DNA of 7,397 bases from positions 1 to 7,397 of the forward strand of contig JAIOPY010000015.1 in the NCBI GenBank assembly GCA_021413625.1, written 5' to 3'. The notes beneath the pieces are model-generated. The model saw only the letters and a program-made list of their open reading frames with translations. It was not told the origin of the DNA and did not search any database. Positions 1-5,821 of the stretch are shown one piece after another. Source of the stretch: Candidatus Nomurabacteria bacterium. GTDB lineage: Bacteria; Patescibacteriota; Minisyncoccia; Phycocordibacterales; UBA9973. The position numbers and the translations under genes were made by a program. Positions within the stretch are counted from its first letter, which is position 1; every line of letters begins with the position of its first letter.

Positions 1-589
1 TTTTATCAACCAAAGGAAGTTTTTCTATGGCGTGTTTTTTAAAAAGAAGATTTGCTTCATCTAGAGTTGTTTTTTCTGTGCCGGTAATAAGTTCAGTCGT
101 CATAACTTCTTTAATCGGGGTTTGGCTGTTGTTTTCAAAACGCAAATCTCTATTTGTTACTATACCTACCAACTTTCCACCACTATCAACTACAGGCAAC
201 CCGCCGATATTATGTTTCTTTTGAATTTGCAGTGCATCACCCACAGTGGCATCTATGCCCAAAGTAACTGGGTCAGAAATGCGACCAGACTCGTATCTTT
301 TTACTTTAAAAACTTCTTTAGCTTGGTCGCTAATAGATAAATTTTTATGAATTATTCCGATGCCGCCCAATTTTGCCATTTCTATTGCCATGGCAGACTC
401 CGTAACTGTATCCATTGCCGCAGACATAAAAGGAATATTTAAAGAGATATTTTTTGTTAGGCGAGTTTTTATTATGGAATTTTTAGGTAAAACTTCACTA
501 TATCTAGGCACTAGAAGCACGTCATCAAAAGTGAGCCCCTGCCCCAATGGATTTGGAGTATTTTTAGATTTAGATTTTTTAATCGCCAT
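1..589 (-). CDS. guaB: IMP dehydrogenase, N-terminal part (cut by window edge)
   Basis: Inosine-5'-monophosphate dehydrogenase oxidises IMP to XMP with NAD+, the first committed step of GMP synthesis, in the cytoplasm. The first 196 residues are present; the catalytic loop cysteine and C-terminal barrel lie beyond position 1. Visible family features are the N-terminal LTFDDVLLVPRYSEVLP (19-35), the barrel segment MSAAMDTVTE (55-64), GGIGIIHKN (75-83), then two CBS modules: the first around residues 105-150 (ISDPVTL to VTNRDLR) and the second starting near 159 (IKEVMTTELIT). Translation must start at the ATG at 589-587; the TATAAT box lies only 13 bases upstream of it, so no longer N-terminus is likely. 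The gene follows the 379-residue gene after 43 bases and has its own promoter, so it can be expressed separately from the pentose phosphate genes. The identification is secure; only the end is missing. Confidence 0.97.
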   Translation of the reverse strand, partial: MAIKKSKSKNTPNPLGQGLTFDDVLLVPRYSEVLPKNSIIKTRLTKNISLNIPFMSAAMDTVTESAMAIEMAKLGGIGIIHKNLSISDQAKEVFKVKRYESGRISDPVTLGIDATVGDALQIQKKHNIGGLPVVDSGGKLVGIVTNRDLRFENNSQTPIKEVMTTELITGTEKTTLDEANLLFKKHAIEKLPLVDK

Positions 590-602
590 ATTGCTATTCC
601 CT

Positions 603-631
603 ATTATACTTGGAAATAGTTTTTGAGTCAA
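603..631 (-). promoter_or_regulatory. near-consensus sigma70 promoter of guaB
   Basis: Read on the minus strand, TTGACT (631-626) is followed by exactly 17 bases and TATAAT (608-603). The start point expected 6-8 bases beyond the -10 box is near 596, only about 7 bases before the guaB ATG at 589. The mRNA would therefore be leaderless or nearly so. An AGGGA at 602-598 would mostly fall outside such a transcript and so probably does not act as a Shine-Dalgarno site. The -35 box begins one base after the stop codon of the upstream gene. Confidence 0.75.
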
Positions 632-632
632 T

Positions 633-1772
633 TTAATTAGATATTTCAGAATCTTCATCTAAATTTAAAATTTCTGCTACTCTCTTAGAATATTTTGTTA
701 TTAATGCTCTGCAATTTTTTCTAACTTCTGGTCTTGTTTCCATAACCCGCGATGCCAGATACATATATTTATCAAAAAGATTTGTTTCTAGTTTTTCTTC
801 TCCGTATAGATAAGCTTCTGCTTCTTTTTTAAATTCATCCCATAATAAAGCCAGTTTTTCTTCAGCTCCCGACATCGGCACTTTTTCTTGTCTTTTTACA
901 CTAGAGATAAACATTCCCATTATTCTTTGTGATTCTGCTAATAAACGATAGGTTGAATAATCTTTGAATTCCGTTGCTCTAAACTCAACTCTATAAATAA
1001 ATTTATTATTTCCAGTATCCTTCAAAGTTTCTCGCGCTCCTTTATGAAAATGAATGGATTCTGAAGTTTTTCTATTTTTAATACGATTAGAACTACTAAA
1101 AGCAAAAGTAAGGATGTCGTTTATTAAACCTAGTTCAGGCACTTCAGTAGCTTCAGGGTTACTATCCGCACCTTCTATCATCCGCTCCCAGTTTCTAATG
1201 GTATTTGGTATGCCAAAGTTTATGTGCAAGGAAAGAGGTTTTTCAGGGTCAATAATTTTTTTACCGTCCCCTTTTTTAAGAGGGACTATGCCTAAATTTG
1301 TTATTTCTTGTAACATTCTAGCTTGCACCCATGGGCTGTAAGAAAAATTTGGGTTCATTTCATGTTTACCTTCAGTTTCAGATACATTAGGAATATCAAT
1401 TTGGTCAAAAATACTTCTAAAGATAGGCAAAAAGTCTTCATTTGGAATCTCTATTTCTATGCCAATAGTAGGTAAAGGGTTATTAGGGTCCATGAACTCA
1501 GACTCTCGTTTAGATAAATGTTCAGCAAAAGCTTTATTTCTTTCATAAATCTCCTCATTAGTAAGGTTTGGGTTGGCTAGTTTATCTAAAATAATACGAA
1601 GGCGTAACGGAGGCAACGCTGTAGTTTCTATACCTGAAAATCTACCAGTACAAAGACTGTTGGCAGAATATATAGCGTTCATTACAATATCTGTATCTAT
1701 AAACTCATTCGTATCAGGAATGTGCCATTCTTTTTTCTTAGATACTATATTTGGTTTTTCCATTGAAGACAT
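633..1772 (-). CDS. uncharacterised protein with glutamate-cysteine ligase/amidoligase-like motifs
   Basis: 379 residues, cytosolic, with no signal peptide or membrane segment. I do not recognise it with certainty. Three motifs in order recall the carboxylate-amine ligase fold shared by glutamate-cysteine ligases and amidoligases: a beta strand with alternating acids, GIEIEIP (104-110); LHINFG (182-187), resembling the strand with a conserved His and Asn; and YRVEFRATEF (260-269), resembling the late EFR strand. In that family the acidic residues bind Mg-ATP. This match is by eye and is an inference. The C-terminal 80 residues look helical and charged. It is the last gene of the pentose phosphate run, 7 bases after zwf, with no Shine-Dalgarno motif; ATG at codon 4 is an alternative start. 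If it is a ligase of this class, it would join an amine to a carboxylate of a small molecule or peptide; substrate unknown. It could also be an unrelated family. Confidence 0.75.
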   Translation of the reverse strand: MSSMEKPNIVSKKKEWHIPDTNEFIDTDIVMNAIYSANSLCTGRFSGIETTALPPLRLRIILDKLANPNLTNEEIYERNKAFAEHLSKRESEFMDPNNPLPTIGIEIEIPNEDFLPIFRSIFDQIDIPNVSETEGKHEMNPNFSYSPWVQARMLQEITNLGIVPLKKGDGKKIIDPEKPLSLHINFGIPNTIRNWERMIEGADSNPEATEVPELGLINDILTFAFSSSNRIKNRKTSESIHFHKGARETLKDTGNNKFIYRVEFRATEFKDYSTYRLLAESQRIMGMFISSVKRQEKVPMSGAEEKLALLWDEFKKEAEAYLYGEEKLETNLFDKYMYLASRVMETRPEVRKNCRALITKYSKRVAEILNLDEDSEISN

Positions 1773-1779
1773 AAGTTTA

Positions 1780-2805
1780 TTATATAGAATTAGCTTCAGC
1801 CCCTTTTTTATAAAAAATCAAGTCGTCTTTTGAATTTTTCCAAGTTTGCTGAACATCATCTAGGATGCGCCAGCTCTCTAATACTTCCTCGCTTGATATA
1901 AATATATTATCATTTCCTGCTACAGCAGCAAGAATAACCCTGTCATAAGCATCTGGCTCTTGATTTATATTAAAAATCAAGTTGTTACCATCTTTATAAT
2001 GAATTTTAACTTGAGTAAGTTTTTCATTCAAAGCTTTGCCAGTAGTAAGAATGATAGGCACTCCTTTCCATAGGCGGTCATTGGAAACAATATTCATAGA
2101 AACAAAAGTCTCGGTCATACTTTGCGGATTTTTCACTTCTTGTCTATAACCTTCATATTGTCCTCGCTTTACGCATTCATGTTTGGTTATATCACAAACA
2201 ATTTGTAGTTCCTTTAGAGCTTCGTACCTAGAGTGTCGTGCATCTTGGGCTCCATGCTTCATTAGTGTTATAGCAGTAAGTTCTAAAAGATGACTTTGCA
2301 CAAAATCTTGAAGTGCGCCAGTTTGTTCATAAAAATTAACTCTCCCTTCAATATCTATTTTTTCAGTAGCAATAATTTCTATCTTGCTTACATTGTTTTT
2401 ATCCCAATCTTTTTTAACTATTTCCTGTACGGAATTTTTTGCTAGGTAATGGTCAACACGGTAAATTTGTTTTTCATTAAAATATTTTTTTACATGGGCC
2501 ACAAGGTCTTGAGCGGATGTTAAATCCTTACCGAAAGGCTTTTCTAACATTATTTTAATGTTATCTTTATCAAAATTTTTACTGATTATCTCTACTGCAT
2601 CTTTTACTCCTTCAGGAGGAATTGCTAAATGAAATATTTTTTCACCATCGCCTGGAATTAAATTTTTTAAATTAGGATAATCTTTACGAGAGACAAGAAT
2701 AATCTTACCTCTAAAATTCATATTTTTAAGCGCTGGTAATAAATAACGCTTGGCTAAATCTCCAGAAGCGCCGAAAATTATGTAATTTATTTCACTGCTG
2801 TCCAT
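1780..2805 (-). CDS. zwf: glucose-6-phosphate dehydrogenase, short form
   Basis: Oxidises glucose 6-phosphate to 6-phosphogluconolactone with NAD(P)+, the entry step of the oxidative pentose phosphate pathway. Visible features are the nucleotide-binding loop FGASGDLAKR (11-20), FHLAIPPEGV (58-67), LEKPFGKDL (87-95), the active-site signature RVDHYLAKN (116-124) with His119, the segment IEGRVNFYEQTGALQDFVQSHLL split over 152-174, TETFVSMNI (231-239), GVPIILTTGKAL (248-259) and a C-terminal AYDRVILAAVAGN (286-298). At 341 residues it is far shorter than the usual roughly 480-500. Both ends align with family landmarks, so the loss is spread over internal loops and is not a truncation. The signature normally reads DHYLGKE; here it is DHYLAKN. 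It starts immediately after the gnd stop (TAA followed directly by ATG), without a Shine-Dalgarno motif, suggesting coupled translation. The family call is firm; cofactor preference cannot be read. Confidence 0.95.
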   Translation of the reverse strand: MDSSEINYIIFGASGDLAKRYLLPALKNMNFRGKIILVSRKDYPNLKNLIPGDGEKIFHLAIPPEGVKDAVEIISKNFDKDNIKIMLEKPFGKDLTSAQDLVAHVKKYFNEKQIYRVDHYLAKNSVQEIVKKDWDKNNVSKIEIIATEKIDIEGRVNFYEQTGALQDFVQSHLLELTAITLMKHGAQDARHSRYEALKELQIVCDITKHECVKRGQYEGYRQEVKNPQSMTETFVSMNIVSNDRLWKGVPIILTTGKALNEKLTQVKIHYKDGNNLIFNINQEPDAYDRVILAAVAGNDNIFISSEEVLESWRILDDVQQTWKNSKDDLIFYKKGAEANSI

Positions 2806-3708
2806 TTATTTATTGATTTTATGACCTCCAAAAGCATTACGCATAGCTGCTAAAAGCTTGGTAGCAAAGTTCACCTCTCCTTTTTGAGAAGCCAACCTTA
2901 CGTCAAAAGCTGCCTGCATCGCAGGAGTTTCTATTTTAAAATCTTTAGCAGTTTCAAGCGCCCAACGAGCTTCTCCAGATTCGGCGACAAAGCCATCTAT
3001 ACCATCAAGTTCCCTATTTTCTTTTAAAGCATCGCGAGTAAGTTCATTTAACCAAGAAGTGATAACACTATGATGTTGCCAAACATCTCCCGCGGAAACT
3101 AAATCAATATTTTTATATGGACCTTCTTTTAAAAGTCTGTAACCTTCAGCTAAAGACTCCATCATGCCGTATTCAATAGCGTTATGAGTCATTTTTACAA
3201 AATGTCCTGCGCCACTTTCTCCAAAATGATGATAAGCGCCTTCGGGTTTAGCTAAAGTTTTTAAAACTGGTTCAATAACTTTAAATGACGCTTCGTCACC
3301 ACCTGCCATCATAGAAAAACCATTTTTATAACCCCAAACTCCCCCACTAGTTCCTACATCCATAAACACAGAACCAAAACTTGCCACTTTCTCTGCTCTT
3401 TTTTTAGTTAACCTAAAGTCTGAGTTGCCACCATCAATAATAATACTGCCTTTTGGTAATAATTTTAGCCAAACATCTAGCTCTGCTTCCATCACATCCG
3501 AAGGCAACATAAGCCAAACTACTGGTTTATCACTTCCAAAAGCGGCTAACACTTCTTCTTTAGTGTAAGCCGGCACCATGTTTAAGCTTTTGGCTTCATC
3601 CACTGGGCCACGACTAATGTTATGAGCAATCACTGTGAAATTATCTTCATGGAGCTTCTTTGCTATTTGCCAACCCATCTTACCTAAACCAATGACTGCT
3701 ATCTTCAT
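2806..3708 (-). CDS. gnd: 6-phosphogluconate dehydrogenase (decarboxylating), short type
   Basis: Oxidatively decarboxylates 6-phosphogluconate to ribulose 5-phosphate and CO2. The Rossmann loop is at the very N-terminus (IAVIGLGKMGWQIA, 3-16). IDGGNSDFR (91-99) and DVGTSGGVWG (117-126) form the substrate site, and HFVKMTHNAIEYG (169-181) carries the presumed catalytic Lys172, Asn176 and the following Glu179. At 300 residues it belongs to the short class of roughly 300 residues (the YqeC/Gnd-related type), not the 470-residue type of enteric bacteria. Short enzymes are often NAD+-dependent; this is family knowledge and is not shown here. It lies 6 bases after pgl and abuts zwf without a gap, so the last two oxidations of the branch are translated side by side. 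The start ATG directly begins the Rossmann strand, so no upstream start is plausible. No Shine-Dalgarno motif is visible. Confidence 0.96.
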   Translation of the reverse strand: MKIAVIGLGKMGWQIAKKLHEDNFTVIAHNISRGPVDEAKSLNMVPAYTKEEVLAAFGSDKPVVWLMLPSDVMEAELDVWLKLLPKGSIIIDGGNSDFRLTKKRAEKVASFGSVFMDVGTSGGVWGYKNGFSMMAGGDEASFKVIEPVLKTLAKPEGAYHHFGESGAGHFVKMTHNAIEYGMMESLAEGYRLLKEGPYKNIDLVSAGDVWQHHSVITSWLNELTRDALKENRELDGIDGFVAESGEARWALETAKDFKIETPAMQAAFDVRLASQKGEVNFATKLLAAMRNAFGGHKINK

Positions 3709-3714
3709 ATATTT

Positions 3715-4377
3715 TTATTTATTATAGTCACTAAATATTTTTAATAATGGAACCTTTTTTAAAATCTGCGCTGGTTGCAGAGGTAAACTAATTTCATTTT
3801 TTAAATCTTCAATTACTTGCCACTTGTCTCTACCTTGAGTAAATACCACCGCTTCGTTTAATTGTGATATTGCTTTAGGTGTAATGGTAATACGCTCAAA
3901 AGTTTCCGTTATATAATCAAAAACTAAGTTTTGAGAGTTTACAGCGCCACTTTGAGGTAAAATTCCTGCTACATGACCATCTTTACCTACACCAAAAAGC
4001 CCTATCTTATAATCAGTATTTTTAAACTCCTGCTCTAGTATCGCATTCCATTTTTGAGCTGTCAAAGTTCTATCTAAACCCAATAAAACAGGAATTAGAG
4101 TCGCCTCTGGTAGATTAAAACCATTTAATATCATTTGATACCAGTTGGAATTAATGTGATTAATTGGGCCATAACGTTCATCGGTTAAAGTCACCGTTAA
4201 ATTTTTATGAGGATGTTGTGAAATAATTTTTGCAACCTCTATGCCGAGCGTCATAGAAGAGCCTCCTGTCATAAACCATAAAACTTTTTTACCAGCATTC
4301 AACTCTTCTAATATATGCCGAGCGATAAAATTAGCTGGAGTATTTACCTCTGTAACTGTTTGTATATCTAAATTCAT
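3715..4377 (-). CDS. pgl: 6-phosphogluconolactonase
   Basis: Hydrolyses 6-phosphogluconolactone to 6-phosphogluconate, linking Zwf to Gnd. The 220-residue length is usual for the DevB/Pgl branch of the NagB-like sugar phosphate isomerase fold. Landmarks are the phosphate loop MTGGSS (36-41), LTDERYGPINHINSN (64-78), the hallmark GVGKDGHVAGILP (129-141) with His135 as likely catalytic residue, and RITITPKAI (162-170). Glucosamine-6-phosphate deaminase has related motifs, but the TDERY and PKAI segments and its place beside gnd and zwf favour lactonase. The ATG lies 2 bases after the stop of the alkyltransferase gene. The only purine-rich stretch upstream, GGAG, is 13 bases away, too far to be a normal ribosome-binding site. 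Translation is therefore probably coupled to the preceding gene. Confidence 0.95.
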   Translation of the reverse strand: MNLDIQTVTEVNTPANFIARHILEELNAGKKVLWFMTGGSSMTLGIEVAKIISQHPHKNLTVTLTDERYGPINHINSNWYQMILNGFNLPEATLIPVLLGLDRTLTAQKWNAILEQEFKNTDYKIGLFGVGKDGHVAGILPQSGAVNSQNLVFDYITETFERITITPKAISQLNEAVVFTQGRDKWQVIEDLKNEISLPLQPAQILKKVPLLKIFSDYNK

Positions 4378-4379
4378 AA

Positions 4380-4673
4380 TTAAATTTTGACTCCTTCTTT
4401 TTGTAAAAGCATTCTTTTAGTTTTAACTCCGCCTTTACCAGAATATCCGCCTAGCTTACCATCACTTCTTACAACCCTATGACATGGCACAGTAGGCGCA
4501 CATGGATTTGCGCCTACTGCATTTGCTACCGCGCGCACCGCAAGCGGTTTACCCACCTTTTTTGCTAAATCTTTATAAGTGACAACTTTACCTTTAGGAA
4601 TTTTAATTAAAGCTAACCAAACTTTCTTTTGAAACTCTGTGCCTCTTAGTTTTTTAAAGTTAATTTCTTTCAT
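4380..4673 (-). CDS. ogt: O6-alkylguanine-DNA alkyltransferase, single catalytic domain
   Basis: Repairs O6-alkylguanine in DNA by moving the alkyl group irreversibly to a cysteine of the protein. The 97 residues correspond to the C-terminal (catalytic) domain of Ogt/Ada only. FQKKVWLALIKIPKGKVVTY (14-33) is the start of the domain. AVRAVANAVGANP (45-57) contains the Arg47 that normally flips the base, and PCHRVV (63-68) carries the acceptor Cys64. GGYSGKGGVKTKRMLL (75-90) is the C-terminal substrate loop. Because Cys64 is present it is an active-type enzyme, unlike the alkyltransferase-like proteins that have Trp there. The N-terminal RNase H-like domain found in Ogt (about 160-170 residues in full) is absent. 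It lies 5 bases after the 227-residue gene and 2 bases before pgl. Its link to the pentose phosphate genes is positional only. Family assignment is firm; the symbol is used in the general sense. Confidence 0.93.
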   Translation of the reverse strand: MKEINFKKLRGTEFQKKVWLALIKIPKGKVVTYKDLAKKVGKPLAVRAVANAVGANPCAPTVPCHRVVRSDGKLGGYSGKGGVKTKRMLLQKEGVKI

Positions 4674-4678
4674 AAGAA

Positions 4679-5362
4679 TTAATCATTATAATGAAATAAG
4701 GAATCAAAATCTTTTGGAACTACGCCATTAAATTTTTCAGCTACTTTTTCTTTTATAATAGCCATAAATTTTCCTCTATAAACAGCGGGCCATAAAGGAT
4801 AAGTTCCTTTTTTGAATTCACTTCTGTATTCCGCAGTCAGCCTTATTACTTCAGGCATTACTAAACAAGATTTAACTACAGATAAAATAGCTCTTAGCTC
4901 TTTAACCCTACTTTCATGTTTTGGGTCAGTAAAAAATTCTTTCAAAATTGAAGGTGTGTCGCCTGTAGGGCTTTTAACATCTTTAAATATGTAACTTAAA
5001 AGTGTTCTGGTAGCACTATCCATATATGCTTCCCATAGAGCATCTAATCTTTTTTTTGCTATAAGCAAAGCTCCATCCTCAAAAGTTCCAGCATATTTTT
5101 TAGTACTTATGCGAACATCTTTAATTTTATGTTGAGCCGCCATTGTTTTTGCAAAGAAATCAAGTTGGCTTGAAGTTAGTTTTGAGTGAAAAAATGCTTC
5201 CCAATTAGTGTTTGGATTATCTAAAACAGTAGCTACTAAAACACTCAACCTAATACCATCACCATGTTGCGGGATTAAAGACACACCTCTATAAAAAGCA
5301 TCTACCCATTCTTGCTGTGCTGGTGGTCTTTTTACTTCTTTGTTTGGTAAACCTTCGTTCAT
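4679..5362 (-). CDS. hypothetical protein, first gene of the pentose phosphate run
   Basis: 227 residues; I recognise no family or catalytic motif. The sequence is soluble in character with no signal peptide, no transmembrane segment and no cysteine pairs. It appears mostly helical, with amphipathic stretches around 68-82 (SSQLDFFAKTMAAQH), 99-125 and 155-185. The tail 190-227 is rich in aromatic residues (YPLWPAVYRGKF) and ends FHYND. The start at 5362 is chosen because a TATAAT box lies only 7 bases upstream; an ATG at 5366 is out of frame. No Shine-Dalgarno motif is present. It is separated from the alkyltransferase gene by 5 bases, so it is likely transcribed with it and the pgl-gnd-zwf genes. 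Nothing here allows a function to be proposed. Confidence 0.75.
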   Translation of the reverse strand: MNEGLPNKEVKRPPAQQEWVDAFYRGVSLIPQHGDGIRLSVLVATVLDNPNTNWEAFFHSKLTSSQLDFFAKTMAAQHKIKDVRISTKKYAGTFEDGALLIAKKRLDALWEAYMDSATRTLLSYIFKDVKSPTGDTPSILKEFFTDPKHESRVKELRAILSVVKSCLVMPEVIRLTAEYRSEFKKGTYPLWPAVYRGKFMAIIKEKVAEKFNGVVPKDFDSLFHYND

Positions 5363-5369
5363 TCATTAA

Positions 5370-5375
5370 ATTATA
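5370..5375 (-). promoter_or_regulatory. TATAAT -10 box ahead of the 227-residue gene
   Basis: A perfect TATAAT on the minus strand ends 7 bases before the ATG at 5362, the same placement as at guaB, and would give a leaderless transcript. No -35-like hexamer is found 16-18 bases upstream; that position (about 5392-5399) is inside the terminator stem of the GC-rich cassette. It is either a promoter that lost its -35 region or one that relies on the -10 alone. Confidence 0.45.
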
Positions 5376-5380
5376 CATTA

Positions 5381-5430
5381 AAAACACAAAACCCGCCTGT
5401 CACACGGATTAAGTGTAAACGAAGCGGGGT
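5381..5430 (-). terminator. rho-independent terminator of the GC-rich cassette
   Basis: On the minus strand a CCCGC arm (5428-5424) pairs with GCGGG (5396-5392). A nested ACAC/GTGT helix (5416-5413 with 5405-5402) closes a 7-base loop. The outer stem is followed directly by a T-rich run, TTTTGTGTTTTT (5391-5380). It begins a few bases after the stop codon of the 34-residue gene and ends before the -10 box of the next gene, so it would insulate the pentose phosphate run from cassette transcription. Confidence 0.7.
5382..5388 (+). repeat. left copy of AAACACA direct repeat
   Basis: This 7-base repeat matches 5815-5821 and lies inside the T-rich tail of the terminator. It is a candidate target-site duplication at the left border of the GC-rich segment. 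Its length and simple composition make chance occurrence quite possible. Confidence 0.25.
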
Positions 5431-5432
5431 GG

Positions 5433-5537
5433 TTAGATGCCTGAAACTGGCTTTTCTTTCTTTGACGACGGCAGAGCGTCAATCAACAGCCAGACAATGA
5501 CAAGGAAGAGTATCCACGGCAGCGCGAGCTTCTTCAT
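5433..5537 (-). CDS. 34-residue single-pass membrane peptide
   Basis: The reading frame runs from ATG at 5537-5535 to TAA at 5435-5433. The peptide begins MKKLALPWILFLVIVWLLID (1-20): a short basic start followed by a hydrophobic helix of about 16 residues, ended by Asp20. A polar lysine-rich tail follows (SSKKEKPVSGI, 24-34). The coding call rests on a Shine-Dalgarno AAGGAT (5548-5543) exactly 5 bases before the ATG, its place 24 bases after the helix-turn-helix gene, and a terminator just after its stop. It resembles in form small toxin, holin-like or membrane-modulator peptides, but no family can be named. The frame has the same GC-rich composition as the helix-turn-helix gene and is probably co-transcribed with it. 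Being so short, it needs expression evidence. Confidence 0.6.
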   Translation of the reverse strand: MKKLALPWILFLVIVWLLIDALPSSKKEKPVSGI

Positions 5538-5561
5538 GCTTTATCCTTGTTGTGAGTAGAG

Positions 5562-5771
5562 CTAGGGGTTCGCCGACTCGGACGCCTGAGAGCCATCCGA
5601 GGGTGACTCTTCGCGCTTGGACGGTAAGGAATCAACGAAGATGCGCCGACTGCCTCCGATGGCGCGGAAGAACTCCACCTTGCCTGTCGCCATCCAGTAG
5701 TAGATGGTGCGACGGCTGACGCCTGCGATTTCACACGCCTTATCAACTGACACGTTCTTTCGGTCGTTCAT
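5562..5771 (-). CDS. small helix-turn-helix (excisionase/MerR-like) DNA-binding protein
   Basis: A 69-residue protein that is almost entirely one winged-helix DNA-binding domain of the excisionase/BldC/MerR N-terminal type. VSVDKACEIAGVSRRTIYYW (7-26) forms the two helices of the helix-turn-helix. MATGKVEFFRAIGGSRRIFV (27-46) is the wing, with the usual Gly30 and basic Arg42-Arg43. A polar Ser/Glu tail follows (50-69). Such proteins act as excisionases (recombination directionality factors) or as small regulators. The start at 5771 is preferred over an in-frame ATG at 5795 because GGAGGG (5780-5775) sits just before it and the domain begins immediately. It has its own promoter and lies 24 bases upstream of the membrane peptide gene. 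High GC and a TAG stop set it apart from its neighbours. No integrase is nearby, so a regulator role is as likely as excision. Confidence 0.85.
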   Translation of the reverse strand: MNDRKNVSVDKACEIAGVSRRTIYYWMATGKVEFFRAIGGSRRIFVDSLPSKREESPSDGSQASESANP

Positions 5772-5774
5772 AAG

Positions 5775-5780
5775 CCCTCC
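5775..5780 (-). promoter_or_regulatory. Shine-Dalgarno site deciding the start of the helix-turn-helix gene
   Basis: GGAGGG on the minus strand lies 3 bases before the ATG at 5771 (4 from the GGAGG core). It is the strongest ribosome-binding site in the window and selects this ATG over the one at 5795. With AAGGAT at 5548-5543, it shows that the cassette uses a translation signal its neighbours do not. Confidence 0.75.
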
Positions 5781-5808
5781 AGGGACGGGTTTCAAGCTAA
5801 ATGATAGA

Positions 5809-5816
5809 TTTTACAA
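5809..5816 (+). repeat. TTTTACAA direct repeat, copy 1
   Basis: TTTTACAA recurs at 5876-5883, 67 bases away in the same orientation. Copy 1 lies in the spacer of the cassette promoter and copy 2 near the predicted start of the tRNA transcript. Small BldC-type proteins bind direct repeats, so these could be operator sites for the cassette protein; chance is the alternative. Confidence 0.25.
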
Positions 5817-5821
5817 ACACA
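5815..5821 (+). repeat. right copy of AAACACA direct repeat
   Basis: This is identical to 5382-5388. It marks the right composition border of the GC-rich segment but falls inside the cassette promoter. If it were a target duplication, the -35 box would belong to the host flank. Confidence 0.25.

Noticed and set aside
27..626. Three plus-strand open frames of 65-88 codons
   Set aside because: They lie opposite guaB, which has unmistakable IMP dehydrogenase motifs on the minus strand; they show no ribosome-binding sites or family features.
1783..1788. TATAAT 11 bases before the 379-residue gene as a promoter
   Set aside because: It is inside the end of zwf, has no -35 partner, and this sequence arises easily in such AT-rich DNA; operon transcription is the simpler explanation.
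5381..5440. Possible integron attC site, because ATCTAAC (RYYYAAC) precedes the imperfect palindrome
   Set aside because: The matching GTTRRRY end is missing and the palindrome with its T-rich tail is explained by a terminator.
5534..5746. Minus-strand 70-codon open frame overlapping the helix-turn-helix gene in another frame
   Set aside because: Its low-complexity Arg/Ser/Pro-rich translation is typical of an off-frame reading of GC-rich DNA, and the overlapping frame has a recognisable DNA-binding domain with a Shine-Dalgarno site.
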